From Shewanella sp. AS1 (GTDB lineage Bacteria > Pseudomonadota > Gammaproteobacteria > Enterobacterales > Shewanellaceae), in the NCBI RefSeq assembly GCF_021412565.1, contig NZ_JAKCLJ010000008.1, forward strand, positions 62,001 to 126,000: a DNA stretch of 64,000 nucleotides, written 5' to 3'. Below, piece after piece: positions 55,922 through 64,000 of the stretch. The notes beneath the pieces were generated by a model. It worked only from the letters and a program-made list of their open reading frames with translations, made no database searches and had not been told where the DNA came from. The position numbers were made by a program, and so were the translations under genes. Within the stretch, counting starts at the first letter, position 1. Each line of letters begins with the position of its first letter.

Positions 55922-57133
55922 ATGCTCAATATTGACGACCCTAAGGATGTTGAACGGACACCGGCGATCTGGCGACTCGGTTTCAGACCCTTCTTTCTCG
56001 GCGGTGCAACCCTAGCGGCGCTCTATATTCCCCTGTGGTTGGTGACCTGGTATCTGCCTGAGTTTAGTTTATTGAGGGAACAGTTCTGGGTCAGGGTAGT
56101 GCCTCTATGGTGGCATCCTCACGAGATGCTGTTTGGTTTCGCCCTAGCCATAGTGTGTGGTTTCTTATTGACCTCGGTGCAGACCTGGACTAACCAGCCC
56201 AGCTTGAAAGGCCGGTCACTCATGTTTACTTTCATCTGCTGGTTACTGGCAAGGTTGATGTTGTTATCGCCTTTCGATATCCCATTGTGGCTACCAGCAC
56301 TGTTCGACACGCTGTTTTTACTCCTGAGTGCCGCCAAATTATGGTCTTGTATCTACAAGGTAAAACAGTGGCGTAATATCGGTTTCCCCATCATGTTACT
56401 GTTTGCCGCGCTAATTAATTTACTGAGTTATTATGCCCTTAGTCAGCTTGATTTCATTTTAAGTCATCAGATTTGGCAGGGGATGCTGTGGTGGTTGGGC
56501 TTAGTGATCACTATTGTTGGCGGTAGGGTGATCCCTTTCTTCACTGCAGTGCGGATCGGTCAGCCAAAGCCCGAACCTATTAAGCTTTTGGACTATAGTT
56601 TGATAGGAGTGATGTTGCTGTTAATAGTGCAAGGTTTGTTGAAGTTTATGCCTCTGGAGGCAGAACAGATCTTGCTGGCAACGGCGGCGCTGTTGCATTT
56701 GGGCCGCTGGTTACGTTGGTATCCCCATAAGACGCTAAAGGAACCTTTGTTGTGGTCATTGCATCTGGCTTATGTGTGTTTGCCTCTGACCCTAGGCGCG
56801 TTAGCCTGGCAGATCGCCGATGAAAGTGCCTATCGCCATCTGCTGCATCTGTTTGCCATAGGCACTATGGCTGGATTGTGTCTGTCTATGATCTCCCGTG
56901 TCTCTCTTGGGCATACCAGCCGTAATATTTATCAGGGGCCTAAGATGTCTCTGGCCTTTGTCGCCATCGCCATGGCGGCTGTGTTTCGAGCCTTGATGCC
57001 GCTCTGGTGGCCTGCCCACGCCGAGTTGTGGCTCTGGCTGGCGGGCAGTTGTTGGAGCCTAGGTTTTGGTTGGTTTGTGATCTGTTATGGGCCTATTTTA
57101 ACCCGTCCCCGTATCGATGGCCGCCCAGGTTAA
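55922..57133 (+). CDS. nnrS: NnrS family nitric-oxide-stress protein
   Basis: GGGAG 8 bases before the ATG at 55922 sets the start. A GTG at 55904 overlaps that site. The 403-residue membrane protein has about 12 helices and the NnrS opening AIWRLGFRPFFLGG. It also has WHPHEMLFGFALAIVCGFLLT and GGRVIPFFTA. NnrS is a haem-copper membrane protein linked to nitric-oxide resistance. Its 3' end lies about 30 bases before the nrfA ATG, so the pair looks co-transcribed. Confidence 0.9.
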   Translation: MLNIDDPKDVERTPAIWRLGFRPFFLGGATLAALYIPLWLVTWYLPEFSLLREQFWVRVVPLWWHPHEMLFGFALAIVCGFLLTSVQTWTNQPSLKGRSLMFTFICWLLARLMLLSPFDIPLWLPALFDTLFLLLSAAKLWSCIYKVKQWRNIGFPIMLLFAALINLLSYYALSQLDFILSHQIWQGMLWWLGLVITIVGGRVIPFFTAVRIGQPKPEPIKLLDYSLIGVMLLLIVQGLLKFMPLEAEQILLATAALLHLGRWLRWYPHKTLKEPLLWSLHLAYVCLPLTLGALAWQIADESAYRHLLHLFAIGTMAGLCLSMISRVSLGHTSRNIYQGPKMSLAFVAIAMAAVFRALMPLWWPAHAELWLWLAGSCWSLGFGWFVICYGPILTRPRIDGRPG

Positions 57134-57164
57134 GGAAAGCAGTTTGAAGAAGTGGAAAATTGAG

Positions 57165-58526
57165 ATGATGAAAAAATCTGTAGTCATGGCCGGTTTGCTG
57201 GGGTTATTTTCTCCCCTGGTGTTGCAGGCTGAAGATGTCAGCCCGGAAGCGATGCAGGCAAAGTATCCTGATCAGTATCAGTCTTGGCTGGCGACATCCG
57301 AGCAAGCAGAGCGCAAAGATATGCTGGCTAGCTATCCTGCGGCAATCGTGTTATGGGCAGGCTCCTCCTATGCCAAAGAGTATCACAGTCCCAGAGGTCA
57401 CCATTTTGCGGTCGCCGATGTGACTCACACCCTTCGCACAGGTGTTGCCCCCGCCGAGGGCACCAAGGGACTCTCTGCCAGTTGCTGGACCTGTAAGTCG
57501 CCGGATGTGCCTCGTTTGATTGGTGAGTTGGGGGTGGAAGGCTTCTCGGCAAAAAACTTCACCGATCTCGGCACCGAGATGAAGAGCGTCGTCTATTGTA
57601 CAGATTGCCATGTACAGGGAACATCCAAGCTGACCTTGCCTCGTCCCCATGCCCAAGAGGCGATGGCCAAGATCCATCTACCATTCGATGAACAGAGTCG
57701 CCATATGCAGGGCGCTCAGGTGTGTGGTCAATGTCATGTAACCTACTATTTTCAGCCCGAGCGCAGCAATCGAGTCAATATTCCCTGGATCTTTGGCAGC
57801 ACGGCAGATCTGATCGAGAAATATTATGATACCCGTCGTTTCTATGAGTGGATCCATCCGATTTCCAGAACCCCAATCGTTAAGGCGCGTCATCCAGAGT
57901 TTGAACACTGGAGTCGCAGTGCTCATGCCAAGGCTGGGGTGACTTGTATCGATTGCCATATGCCAGAGTCCGTCGATGAGAAAGGGAAAACCTTTACTAA
58001 CCATCAGATAGGTCAGGCGCTACCTAACTATGAACAGGCGTGTCAGGCCTGCCACAGCGATAAGCAGGCCTTAGTGTCCAGACTGGATACCAACAAGGCC
58101 GAGGTAGAAGACAAGGCGCGGCTGGTCGAACAACTCTTGGTCAAAGCCCATTATGAGGCGGGCGCAGCCTGGGATGCGGGCGCAAGTTGGGCGATCATGA
58201 ATGATGCCATTATGGCGATCCGCCACAGCCAGTGGCGTTGGGATTTTGCCATGTCATCTCATGGCTTATATGCCCATAATCCTCAGGAAGGAATAGCATT
58301 GCTTAATGTGGCGATTGAGCAAGCCACCTATGCGCGCAGTGCTTTGGCAGAAATCTTGAGTATGCTGAAGGTGTCTAAGGTGAATTATCCCGATATCTCT
58401 ACTAAGGAGAGCGCGCAAAAGGCGGTAGGGATAGAAGTGGAAAAATTAACCAAAGAGAAGCAGGCATTTATTGAACAAGAGGTGGATAAACATTGGCCTG
58501 AGGTGAGTCGTCACGGCTATCAATAA
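57165..58526 (+). CDS. nrfA: Ammonia-forming cytochrome c nitrite reductase
   Basis: The 453-residue pentahaem protein matches E. coli NrfA closely. It has a signal peptide ending LQAED, the special active-site haem motif CWTCK (at 57483), and four CxxCH motifs (CTDCH, CGQCH, CIDCH, CQACH). The catalytic Arg lies in THTLRTG, Tyr in HVTYYF and His in the NHQIG region. It reduces nitrite, and also NO and hydroxylamine, to ammonia in the periplasm. The start at 57165 or 57168 sits past a weak ribosome binding site. No nrfBCDE genes follow. Confidence 0.96.
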   Translation: MMKKSVVMAGLLGLFSPLVLQAEDVSPEAMQAKYPDQYQSWLATSEQAERKDMLASYPAAIVLWAGSSYAKEYHSPRGHHFAVADVTHTLRTGVAPAEGTKGLSASCWTCKSPDVPRLIGELGVEGFSAKNFTDLGTEMKSVVYCTDCHVQGTSKLTLPRPHAQEAMAKIHLPFDEQSRHMQGAQVCGQCHVTYYFQPERSNRVNIPWIFGSTADLIEKYYDTRRFYEWIHPISRTPIVKARHPEFEHWSRSAHAKAGVTCIDCHMPESVDEKGKTFTNHQIGQALPNYEQACQACHSDKQALVSRLDTNKAEVEDKARLVEQLLVKAHYEAGAAWDAGASWAIMNDAIMAIRHSQWRWDFAMSSHGLYAHNPQEGIALLNVAIEQATYARSALAEILSMLKVSKVNYPDISTKESAQKAVGIEVEKLTKEKQAFIEQEVDKHWPEVSRHGYQ

Positions 58527-58550
58527 TCTTTGCCCATGCGCTGTTTTAAC

Positions 58551-58580
58551 CACGCCAGCCACAGTGCTGGCGTGTTTTTT
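58551..58580 (+). terminator. Terminator after nrfA
   Basis: CACGCCAGC/GCTGGCGTG with a 6-base loop and TTTTTT. Confidence 0.92.
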
Positions 58581-58591
58581 ATGGCTCGGTG

Positions 58592-59221
58592 CTAGAGCTG
58601 AGGGCGGTGAAGGTCGAGTCGCTGCTCTTCTGAGATCCCATAATAGGCGCTGGGGCCTCCGGCGCGCAGTATTGGCTCGGCCAGAGCGGTTTGATATATC
58701 CCGGAGGCGTCCAGCAGTCGTTCGGCTATGTGGACGGCAACCACTTCTCCCAAGACCAGCCAGGTGTCTATCTTATCGCCATTGGCCGCCTGTAGCTGAA
58801 TACACTGGCTGAGCTTACACTCGAAATTCACCGGACTCTCCTTGACCCGGCTGACACTCACTTCTGAGCCTGGGATAGGCGTGAGTCCGGCAAATTCGAA
58901 CTCGCTCACGCCTTTGGGTAGCGGTGCCGAGGTCTGATTCATCTGCTCCGCCAGTTCTCGAGTGACCAAGTTCCAGACAAACTCGCCAGTTTCAATAATA
59001 TTCGCGACACTGTCTTTATAGCCCACACTGGCGAAACCGATAATGGGTGGATGGTAATTAAAACAGTTAAAGAAGCTGTAAGGGGCGAGATTGGCCTCTC
59101 CCTGCTGGTTGCGCGAAGAGATCCAGCCTATGGGGCGCGGCGCTATGATGGCATTAAGAGGATCATGGGGTAAACCATGGCCTTCGCTGGGGCGGTAAAA
59201 GTAAGTTTCGGCAGCACTCAT
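58592..59221 (-). CDS. Flavin reductase-like FMN-binding protein
   Basis: AAGGA 6 bases before the ATG at 59221 sets the start. A longer frame to 59260 lacks one. The 209-residue protein is a split-barrel flavin protein with IIAPRPIGWISSRN (about 25), NLAPYSFFNCFNYHPPIIGF (about 43) and DSVANIIETGEFVWNLV. Such proteins reduce flavins with NAD(P)H or carry FMN. The partner is not evident from neighbours. It is single. Confidence 0.85.
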   Translation of the reverse strand: MSAAETYFYRPSEGHGLPHDPLNAIIAPRPIGWISSRNQQGEANLAPYSFFNCFNYHPPIIGFASVGYKDSVANIIETGEFVWNLVTRELAEQMNQTSAPLPKGVSEFEFAGLTPIPGSEVSVSRVKESPVNFECKLSQCIQLQAANGDKIDTWLVLGEVVAVHIAERLLDASGIYQTALAEPILRAGGPSAYYGISEEQRLDLHRPQL

Positions 59222-59412
59222 ATCATTTCCTTCTCTGGGATTTGTCATCGATTGGCGCACTTCCCTATGTTAGTGAATAGCATAAAAATCGGTATCCTTT
59301 TTTCTTATAGCTGTTAGATAAACTTCAATATAGCGACTAAATTTACTCTATCAGAATAATCTATTGTCCTTGGGGACTTTCTTAGAGAGATGGAAGCGTA
59401 AGAGGTGGATAA

Positions 59413-60294
59413 ATGAACAGACTGTTTGGCGTGGGTATGAGCCTGGCTCTGTTGCTCTTAGGAAGCATGAATAGTTTTGCTGGCATTGAAGTGTATGGCG
59501 ACGCAGACAAACGTTTGCAGTTTTCCAGTGCATCTGAGTTGTCGGCTCATCTGGATAATTCAGGTTTGCAGTTACACGCCGTCAGGAAGGAAGGAGCGGT
59601 TCCCCGTGTCTTTGTCAGTCATGTGCCCCATGACTTGGCCGAGTTAGATGTGGATCTTAAAACCCGTACCTTTATACGCATGATCTTAACCAATATTCTG
59701 CAGGCTAATTATCATGTACAGCAAGATCGCGCCCGGTTAGAGGCGGCGTTTGCCGATGGCAGTTTAGATGAAGAGGAGCGCCTTTGGGTACATGAGCTAT
59801 CACTGCGTTATGGATTCGATGAGAGCGCCAGTTTCGATGAACTGATCAAGCGTGTCGACATTATTCCCGTCTCTTTGGCCTTAGCCCAGGCCATCGATGA
59901 GAGCGCCTGGGGAACGTCGCATTTTGCCATCGAAGGCAATGCGCTCTTTGGTGAGCATTTGCCGCCCCATTCGAAGTCAAAAAAATATATTCAGGCCAGA
60001 GGCGCCGATGTGAAATTAGCGGCATTCGACACCATACTCGAGACCTGTATCGAATATGTTCATAATCTCAACACAAACCATGCCTATCATCATCTGCGAG
60101 AGATGCGCCACGATGCGCGGCAGTTGAAACAAGAGTTAAGCGGCCCGGTATTGGCCCAAGCGCTGCAACATTACAGCGAGCGTGGCCAGCTGTATGTGGA
60201 CGATCTGCGCAGTATTATCCGTCATCGAGATCTGCATGAACTGGATCCGGCCCAGTTGCAGGAGGGACACACTACACTGTTGCATATCGAATAA
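59413..60294 (+). CDS. Bax-family glucosaminidase
   Basis: The 293-residue protein has a signal peptide ending NSFAG. Its C-terminal half carries the GH73-like segment IPVSLALAQAIDESAWGTSHFA, with the catalytic-type Glu in DESAWG, then EGNALFGEH. The E. coli Bax protein has the same domain. It presumably cuts murein between N-acetylglucosamine and N-acetylmuramate in the periplasm. An AGAGG ribosome binding site precedes the ATG. It converges on the LysR gene. Confidence 0.83.
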   Translation: MNRLFGVGMSLALLLLGSMNSFAGIEVYGDADKRLQFSSASELSAHLDNSGLQLHAVRKEGAVPRVFVSHVPHDLAELDVDLKTRTFIRMILTNILQANYHVQQDRARLEAAFADGSLDEEERLWVHELSLRYGFDESASFDELIKRVDIIPVSLALAQAIDESAWGTSHFAIEGNALFGEHLPPHSKSKKYIQARGADVKLAAFDTILETCIEYVHNLNTNHAYHHLREMRHDARQLKQELSGPVLAQALQHYSERGQLYVDDLRSIIRHRDLHELDPAQLQEGHTTLLHIE

Positions 60295-60300
60295 GATGCA

Positions 60301-60318
60301 AGGGCGCAGCAGCGCCCT
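60301..60318. terminator. Short hairpin between convergent genes
   Basis: AGGGCGC/GCGCCCT around AGCA. No long T run is present, so it is a moderate call. Confidence 0.5.
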
Positions 60319-60327
60319 GTATTTGTC

Positions 60328-61236
60328 TTAAAGTGGGTACTGTTGCAGGTAGTCCACACATTTTTGTTTGAGAAAATCGATGGCGGTTCTGACTTTGTGG
60401 CTGGGGTAATCCGTCTGCAGATAAAGCAGTTGCAGCGGGATTTTCTCGCTCAGTTGCTTATCGAACAGCAACACAAGTTGACCACTTTCGACCTCTCTGG
60501 CCACATCGAACCAGCTCTTATAGGCGATCCCTTCGCCCGCTAAGGCCCACTCTTTGATCACGGCGCCATCGTTACAGCTTTTACTGGCTTTCACTTCAAC
60601 ATCATAGGCTTGCTCTTTCTCGGCAAAGCGCCATTTATGCCAGGGCTGACCGCTGCGATTGAGCAGTAAGATCTTGTGATGGCTGAGCTCCCTGGGATGG
60701 GCTGGCGTTCCATGTGCCTTCAGATAGGCTGGCGAGGCGACCGCCACCCTGTGCATCATCGCCAGTTGTCTGCGGATCAGGTTAGAGTCATCGAGCTGGC
60801 CATAACGTATGGCTAAATGCACATTCTGACCGATAAGGTCTGTCATATCGTCGCTGAAATAGAGCTTGAGGGATAATTCCGGCGCCGTTTGGGTTAACTC
60901 ATCCAGCCAGGGACGAATGATATTGCGTCCCAGATCCGATGGCATGGCGATCCTCAGTTCGCCCCTTAACTCACGGCGATTATCTGCCAGCGCATCATTC
61001 ACCCCTTCGAGCAGACTCAGCGCCTGCCGACCGGTATCGATGAACAGCTTGCCCTCTTCGGTTAAGGTCATATTGCGGGTAGAGCGGGCAAATAACTGAC
61101 AATTGAGCTTTTTTTCTAAGCGTTGTAGTGCCGCGCTGGCAGAAGCCGGGGTCATGCCCAGTTCGCGTCCGGCGGCCGAGACACTCTGCAGGGCGGCAAT
61201 GCGGATGGCGAGTTTGAGATCGTTGAGATGGTACAT
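60328..61236 (-). CDS. LysR-type regulator of the OYE gene
   Basis: The 302-residue protein has a LysR winged-helix N-terminus (LKLAIRIAALQSVSAAGRELGMTPASAS) and a periplasmic-binding-protein-like effector domain. It is divergent from the alkene reductase gene with a 190-base AT-rich gap, so it probably regulates that gene. The AT-rich gap at 61237-61428 should hold both promoters and LysR boxes. The inducer is unknown. Confidence 0.9.
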   Translation of the reverse strand: MYHLNDLKLAIRIAALQSVSAAGRELGMTPASASAALQRLEKKLNCQLFARSTRNMTLTEEGKLFIDTGRQALSLLEGVNDALADNRRELRGELRIAMPSDLGRNIIRPWLDELTQTAPELSLKLYFSDDMTDLIGQNVHLAIRYGQLDDSNLIRRQLAMMHRVAVASPAYLKAHGTPAHPRELSHHKILLLNRSGQPWHKWRFAEKEQAYDVEVKASKSCNDGAVIKEWALAGEGIAYKSWFDVAREVESGQLVLLFDKQLSEKIPLQLLYLQTDYPSHKVRTAIDFLKQKCVDYLQQYPL

Positions 61237-61428
61237 ATCAAATAATTTTTGAAAATGATTTTAATACTAGCTCAATTATCAAAATATAAAAAATATTTAT
61301 GCTGTCCTCTATCAGGCGATGTCGCTTGCCGTGAAGGCGCATTTTCCCATAAAAGGAGATTTTCACCTTCACTTGAGCAGACAGAGCTACAGAATTGAAA
61401 GATCCCTTAATGGGTCAGAGGAGTCGTT

Positions 61429-62535
61429 ATGTCATTGTTTTCACCTTATCAAAAATCAGGATTCCATTTAGCCAACCGTATGGTGATGGCGCCGATGACA
61501 CGGGCTCGCACCACTCAGCCTGGCAATATCCCCAATGAGATGATGGCCGCCTATTATGCCCAGCGCGCCTCGGCCGGACTGATCATCACAGAAGCCACGC
61601 AGATCTCCGATGATAGCCAAGGCTATTCCTTTACTCCGGGCGTCTATACCCCGGCGCAGGTGGCGGGTTGGAAATTGGTGACAGATGCGGTGCATCAGGC
61701 GGGGGGGAAGATATTTAATCAGCTTTGGCATGTTGGCCGTGTCTCTCACCCTGTGTTTCAGCAAGGCCAGGCGCCGATTGCGCCATCGGCCATCAAGCCG
61801 GTACAGACTCAGGTGTGGATCGTGGATGAAGCCCATCCCGAAGGGCAGATGGTCGATTGTCCTACCCCAAGAGAGATGACCCAGGCCGATATCCATAGGG
61901 TGATTCAAGATTTTGCCAATGCGGCGCAAAATGCCATCGATGCCGGGTTTGACGGTATCGAGATCCACGGCGGCAATGGGTATCTGATTGACCAGTTCCT
62001 GCGGACCAACTCTAATCATCGCAGCGATGCCTATGGTGGTTCGCCAGAAAAACGGATCCAGTTCCTGCTCGAGGTGGTCGATGCCGTCAGTCTCAAGATC
62101 GGCGCCGATAAGGTGGGTGTACGCTTAGCCCCCTTCGTCACCTTTAAAGACATGGGCTGTCCCGAGATTGTCGATACCATCTTGCTGGCGGCGAAAGCAC
62201 TCAATGACAGAGGCATAGCGTATTTGCATCTGTCTGAAGCCGACTGGGACGATGCGCCGCAGATCCCTCAGACATTTCGCATTGAACTGAGACAGGTATT
62301 TAGCGGCACCATAATTGTTGCCGGTCGCTATGACGTGATCAGGGCCAGTGAAATTATAGAGCAGGGGTTTGCGGATCTAGTGGCCTTTGGCCGTTCATTT
62401 ATCGCTAACCCGGATCTGCCTTATCGTCTGCAGTATCAGCTACCGCTGGCTAATTTTGATAAAGGTCCGTTATTTGGTGGCAGCCATGCAGGTTACACCG
62501 ATTATCCGGCTTATGCCGAGGCGCAAAGCGCGTAA
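61429..62535 (+). CDS. Alkene reductase, Old Yellow Enzyme family (NemA-like)
   Basis: The 368-residue flavoprotein has the OYE/NemA pattern: start MSLFSPYQKSGFHLANRMVM, APMTRART, then NQLWHVGRVSHP (about 104), GFDGIEIHGGNGYLIDQFLR (about 177-196) with the substrate-binding His, and later GRYD and FGRSFIANPDL. It is an FMN barrel enzyme that reduces activated C=C bonds and nitro esters using NAD(P)H. Control by the divergent LysR regulator is inferred from position. Confidence 0.93.
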   Translation: MSLFSPYQKSGFHLANRMVMAPMTRARTTQPGNIPNEMMAAYYAQRASAGLIITEATQISDDSQGYSFTPGVYTPAQVAGWKLVTDAVHQAGGKIFNQLWHVGRVSHPVFQQGQAPIAPSAIKPVQTQVWIVDEAHPEGQMVDCPTPREMTQADIHRVIQDFANAAQNAIDAGFDGIEIHGGNGYLIDQFLRTNSNHRSDAYGGSPEKRIQFLLEVVDAVSLKIGADKVGVRLAPFVTFKDMGCPEIVDTILLAAKALNDRGIAYLHLSEADWDDAPQIPQTFRIELRQVFSGTIIVAGRYDVIRASEIIEQGFADLVAFGRSFIANPDLPYRLQYQLPLANFDKGPLFGGSHAGYTDYPAYAEAQSA

Positions 62536-62576
62536 TCTGGGACTTTATGCAGCCTGAGACTCTGGGTGAAAAGCGA

Positions 62577-62670
62577 TAAGCCAAGATAAATAAGCAGACC
62601 CTTCGCGCCATGGACGGCGCGGCGGAGCACCAAGGAAGGTTAATGCGTGTCTGCGTTTGAAATTGGCTTA
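62577..62670. repeat. Three-tier nested inverted repeat
   Basis: Outer arms TAAGCCAA (62577-62584)/TTGGCTTA (62663-62670), middle GCAGAC (62594-62599)/GTCTGC (62649-62654) and inner CGCGCC (62604-62609)/GGCGCG (62616-62621) are all perfect and in register. It lies between convergent genes. It may be a bidirectional terminator or a structured small RNA. Confidence 0.6.
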
Positions 62671-62694
62671 GTGCGTACGGTAAGCACAGTTCAA

Positions 62695-63843
62695 TTAAGA
62701 CGTTAAGTCCTTATAGAGCAGCCATTGACGGCGCGCCATCTCAACTAGCACACCGGTAGCCAATCCTGCCGCCGTGTTAACTAGCAAACAAACCGCCGCT
62801 GTGGTCATGATAACCAGCATGCAAAAAGGCTTACCATCGGTGAAGCGTTTCGACCAGGCCAGTTGCAATCCAGCCACGCCCAGCAGACTACCCAGTACCG
62901 CCAGTGGGATCAGTGATAAGAGACCGGCAACACCTTCTCCCCAGCACAGGGCGATAAGTATACAGCTAATACCGAAAATAGCCGGGGCCAGCCAGCTTCT
63001 TGCGCCGAAGTGATATTGCACCGCCAGACCGCCCGCGCCGTGACACATGGCCGCAGCCCCAAAGGGGGCGAGTAATAGATTCGCCCAACCAGAGCTGGTG
63101 GCCAGTCGCTTGGGTGAAAATTGCTCACTCTTATCTTGAGGAAACTTCTCTTTTGCCATGGCTGAGGTGGCAATCACTGCATTGGTCAGTGTCAGAGCCA
63201 ATTGCGGTAAAACCAGCAGTCCAGCGGCTGAGCTCCACTCTTCTAGGCTGGGCACTCCCAATTGCCATGGGGTAGTGCCGGACAGAGTAAAACTGGGCGC
63301 AAATCCATAGGTGTATTGCCAGAGGATCCCTAAGCCTAAGACCAAAGGCATCGCAAGGTAGGGCAAGGAGATAAAGCGGCTGAAAAACAGCGCGCCAAAG
63401 GCAATAATACCGATAGACCAGTTATCGCTCATCATCTCGCCGCCCATCCAGATCAGTTGTAAACCTATGGCCAGTTGGATCCCTATGCTGATGGCCGGTG
63501 ACAGTTGTTTCGCCATCCAGCTAATAGCGCCGCTGTAGGCCAGGATAAGTAGGATGGCTCCCATCATAATACCGCTAGCCTGTAACATCCCAGGCGTTAA
63601 CCCTTGGGCGATCACTAGGGCAGCGATCACTTTCATCGGTTGCACTGGGATGGGCCTGCGGTAATAAAAGGCACTAAATAGGGCAAACAGGCCAAAGCCC
63701 ATAAAGATCCCTTGAGGGGAGAAATGGTTAACGGCGATCAGTCCGAGAACTAGGGGCAGGAAAGTACCCAGATCGGCGAAGGCGCCGCTGCATTCGCCTG
63801 TAAAATGGTTGATATTGTGGAATCGGTTGGATTTACATCTCAT
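62695..63843 (-). CDS. MOT1-like molybdate/sulfate transporter
   Basis: The 382-residue protein has about 10-11 membrane helices. It opens with GECSGAFADLGTFLPLVLGLI and continues with the second signature PIPVQPMKVIAALVIAQG (about 65-82). This pair of motifs defines the MOT1 family of putative sulfate or molybdate carriers. The ion is not resolved by sequence. It is single and read toward the nested inverted repeat. Confidence 0.83.
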   Translation of the reverse strand: MRCKSNRFHNINHFTGECSGAFADLGTFLPLVLGLIAVNHFSPQGIFMGFGLFALFSAFYYRRPIPVQPMKVIAALVIAQGLTPGMLQASGIMMGAILLILAYSGAISWMAKQLSPAISIGIQLAIGLQLIWMGGEMMSDNWSIGIIAFGALFFSRFISLPYLAMPLVLGLGILWQYTYGFAPSFTLSGTTPWQLGVPSLEEWSSAAGLLVLPQLALTLTNAVIATSAMAKEKFPQDKSEQFSPKRLATSSGWANLLLAPFGAAAMCHGAGGLAVQYHFGARSWLAPAIFGISCILIALCWGEGVAGLLSLIPLAVLGSLLGVAGLQLAWSKRFTDGKPFCMLVIMTTAAVCLLVNTAAGLATGVLVEMARRQWLLYKDLTS

Positions 63844-64000
63844 ATAACTTGCCGTGGGAAATCATCATTTCACCGACTGCAAATTTAATACCATTTTTAG
63901 AAGTAAGTTTGGGGGCTTTAAAAGGGAGGAAAGCCCCATCCACCAAGCTTTGTGAGACAGCTTGTCACAGTCATAGCTAAAAATGGGACAAGCTGTCCAA
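63844..64000. promoter_or_regulatory. Upstream region of the MOT1-like gene with two hairpins
   Basis: GGGGCTTT/AAAGCCCC pairs at 63912-63937, and GACAGCTTGTC (63956-63966) pairs with GACAAGCTGTC (63987-63997). The latter sits at the window edge. Either could be a leader structure of the transporter or the terminator of a gene beyond the edge. Confidence 0.45.

Overview
The window looks like a chromosomal segment of a Shewanella-type marine gammaproteobacterium. The pointers are protein-level: a Qnr pentapeptide protein close to the S. algae QnrA family, an ammonia-forming nitrite reductase (NrfA), a TorF-type porin, a DUF2999 protein, CmoM, RraB, RapA and a groESL operon. The base composition is moderately GC-rich. 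I see no rRNA, tRNA, transposase, integrase or CRISPR array. No species is assigned because none can be proved from the sequence alone.

Layout. 1-9.7 kb: a sensor kinase cut by the window edge, a GFA-like zinc protein, a Tat-exported flavoprotein, an AGCS amino-acid symporter, a three-gene ABC efflux operon and a TorF-like porin. 9.9-20.7 kb: housekeeping genes (HU, cmoM, formate-THF ligase, an MscS channel) mixed with family-level unknowns. 20.8-24.6 kb: a zinc uptake operon (small His/Cys protein, outer-membrane barrel, binding protein, permease) with no ATPase gene. 24.7-37.9 kb: plsC, rraB, yqhA, rapA, a PIN-PhoH ATPase, a large hybrid histidine kinase and a secreted zinc metallopeptidase. 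38-43.3 kb: a secreted protein made of exact 32-residue repeats, an apparent operon of a MATE exporter and a chromosomal qnr, then groES-groEL behind a clear sigma-32 promoter.

43.3-48.2 kb is the most unusual part. Between groEL and a small thioredoxin-like gene lies what looks like an accessory island. It has a minus-strand trio (NucS-like PD-(D/E)XK nuclease, HEPN protein with an intact R-x4-H motif, small alkyltransferase-like winged-helix protein) flanked by two hairpin-rich, gene-free blocks. Next to it is a hipBA toxin-antitoxin pair whose promoter carries four 22-bp palindromes spaced 50, 50 and 51 bp apart. The trio is a candidate undescribed defence cassette; this is inferred from domains and context only.

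48.2-64 kb: a large secreted Ca-motif protein, a periplasmic metallo-beta-lactamase-fold enzyme, DUF2999, a TSUP exporter, a CstA-type transporter with a good CRP site, a nitrogen-oxide pair (nnrS-nrfA), a flavin reductase, a Bax-type glucosaminidase, a divergent LysR/Old-Yellow-Enzyme pair and a molybdate/sulfate-type transporter. Most transcription units end in clear intrinsic terminators, listed individually. Several starts were moved downstream of the longest reading frame where a ribosome binding site decides.
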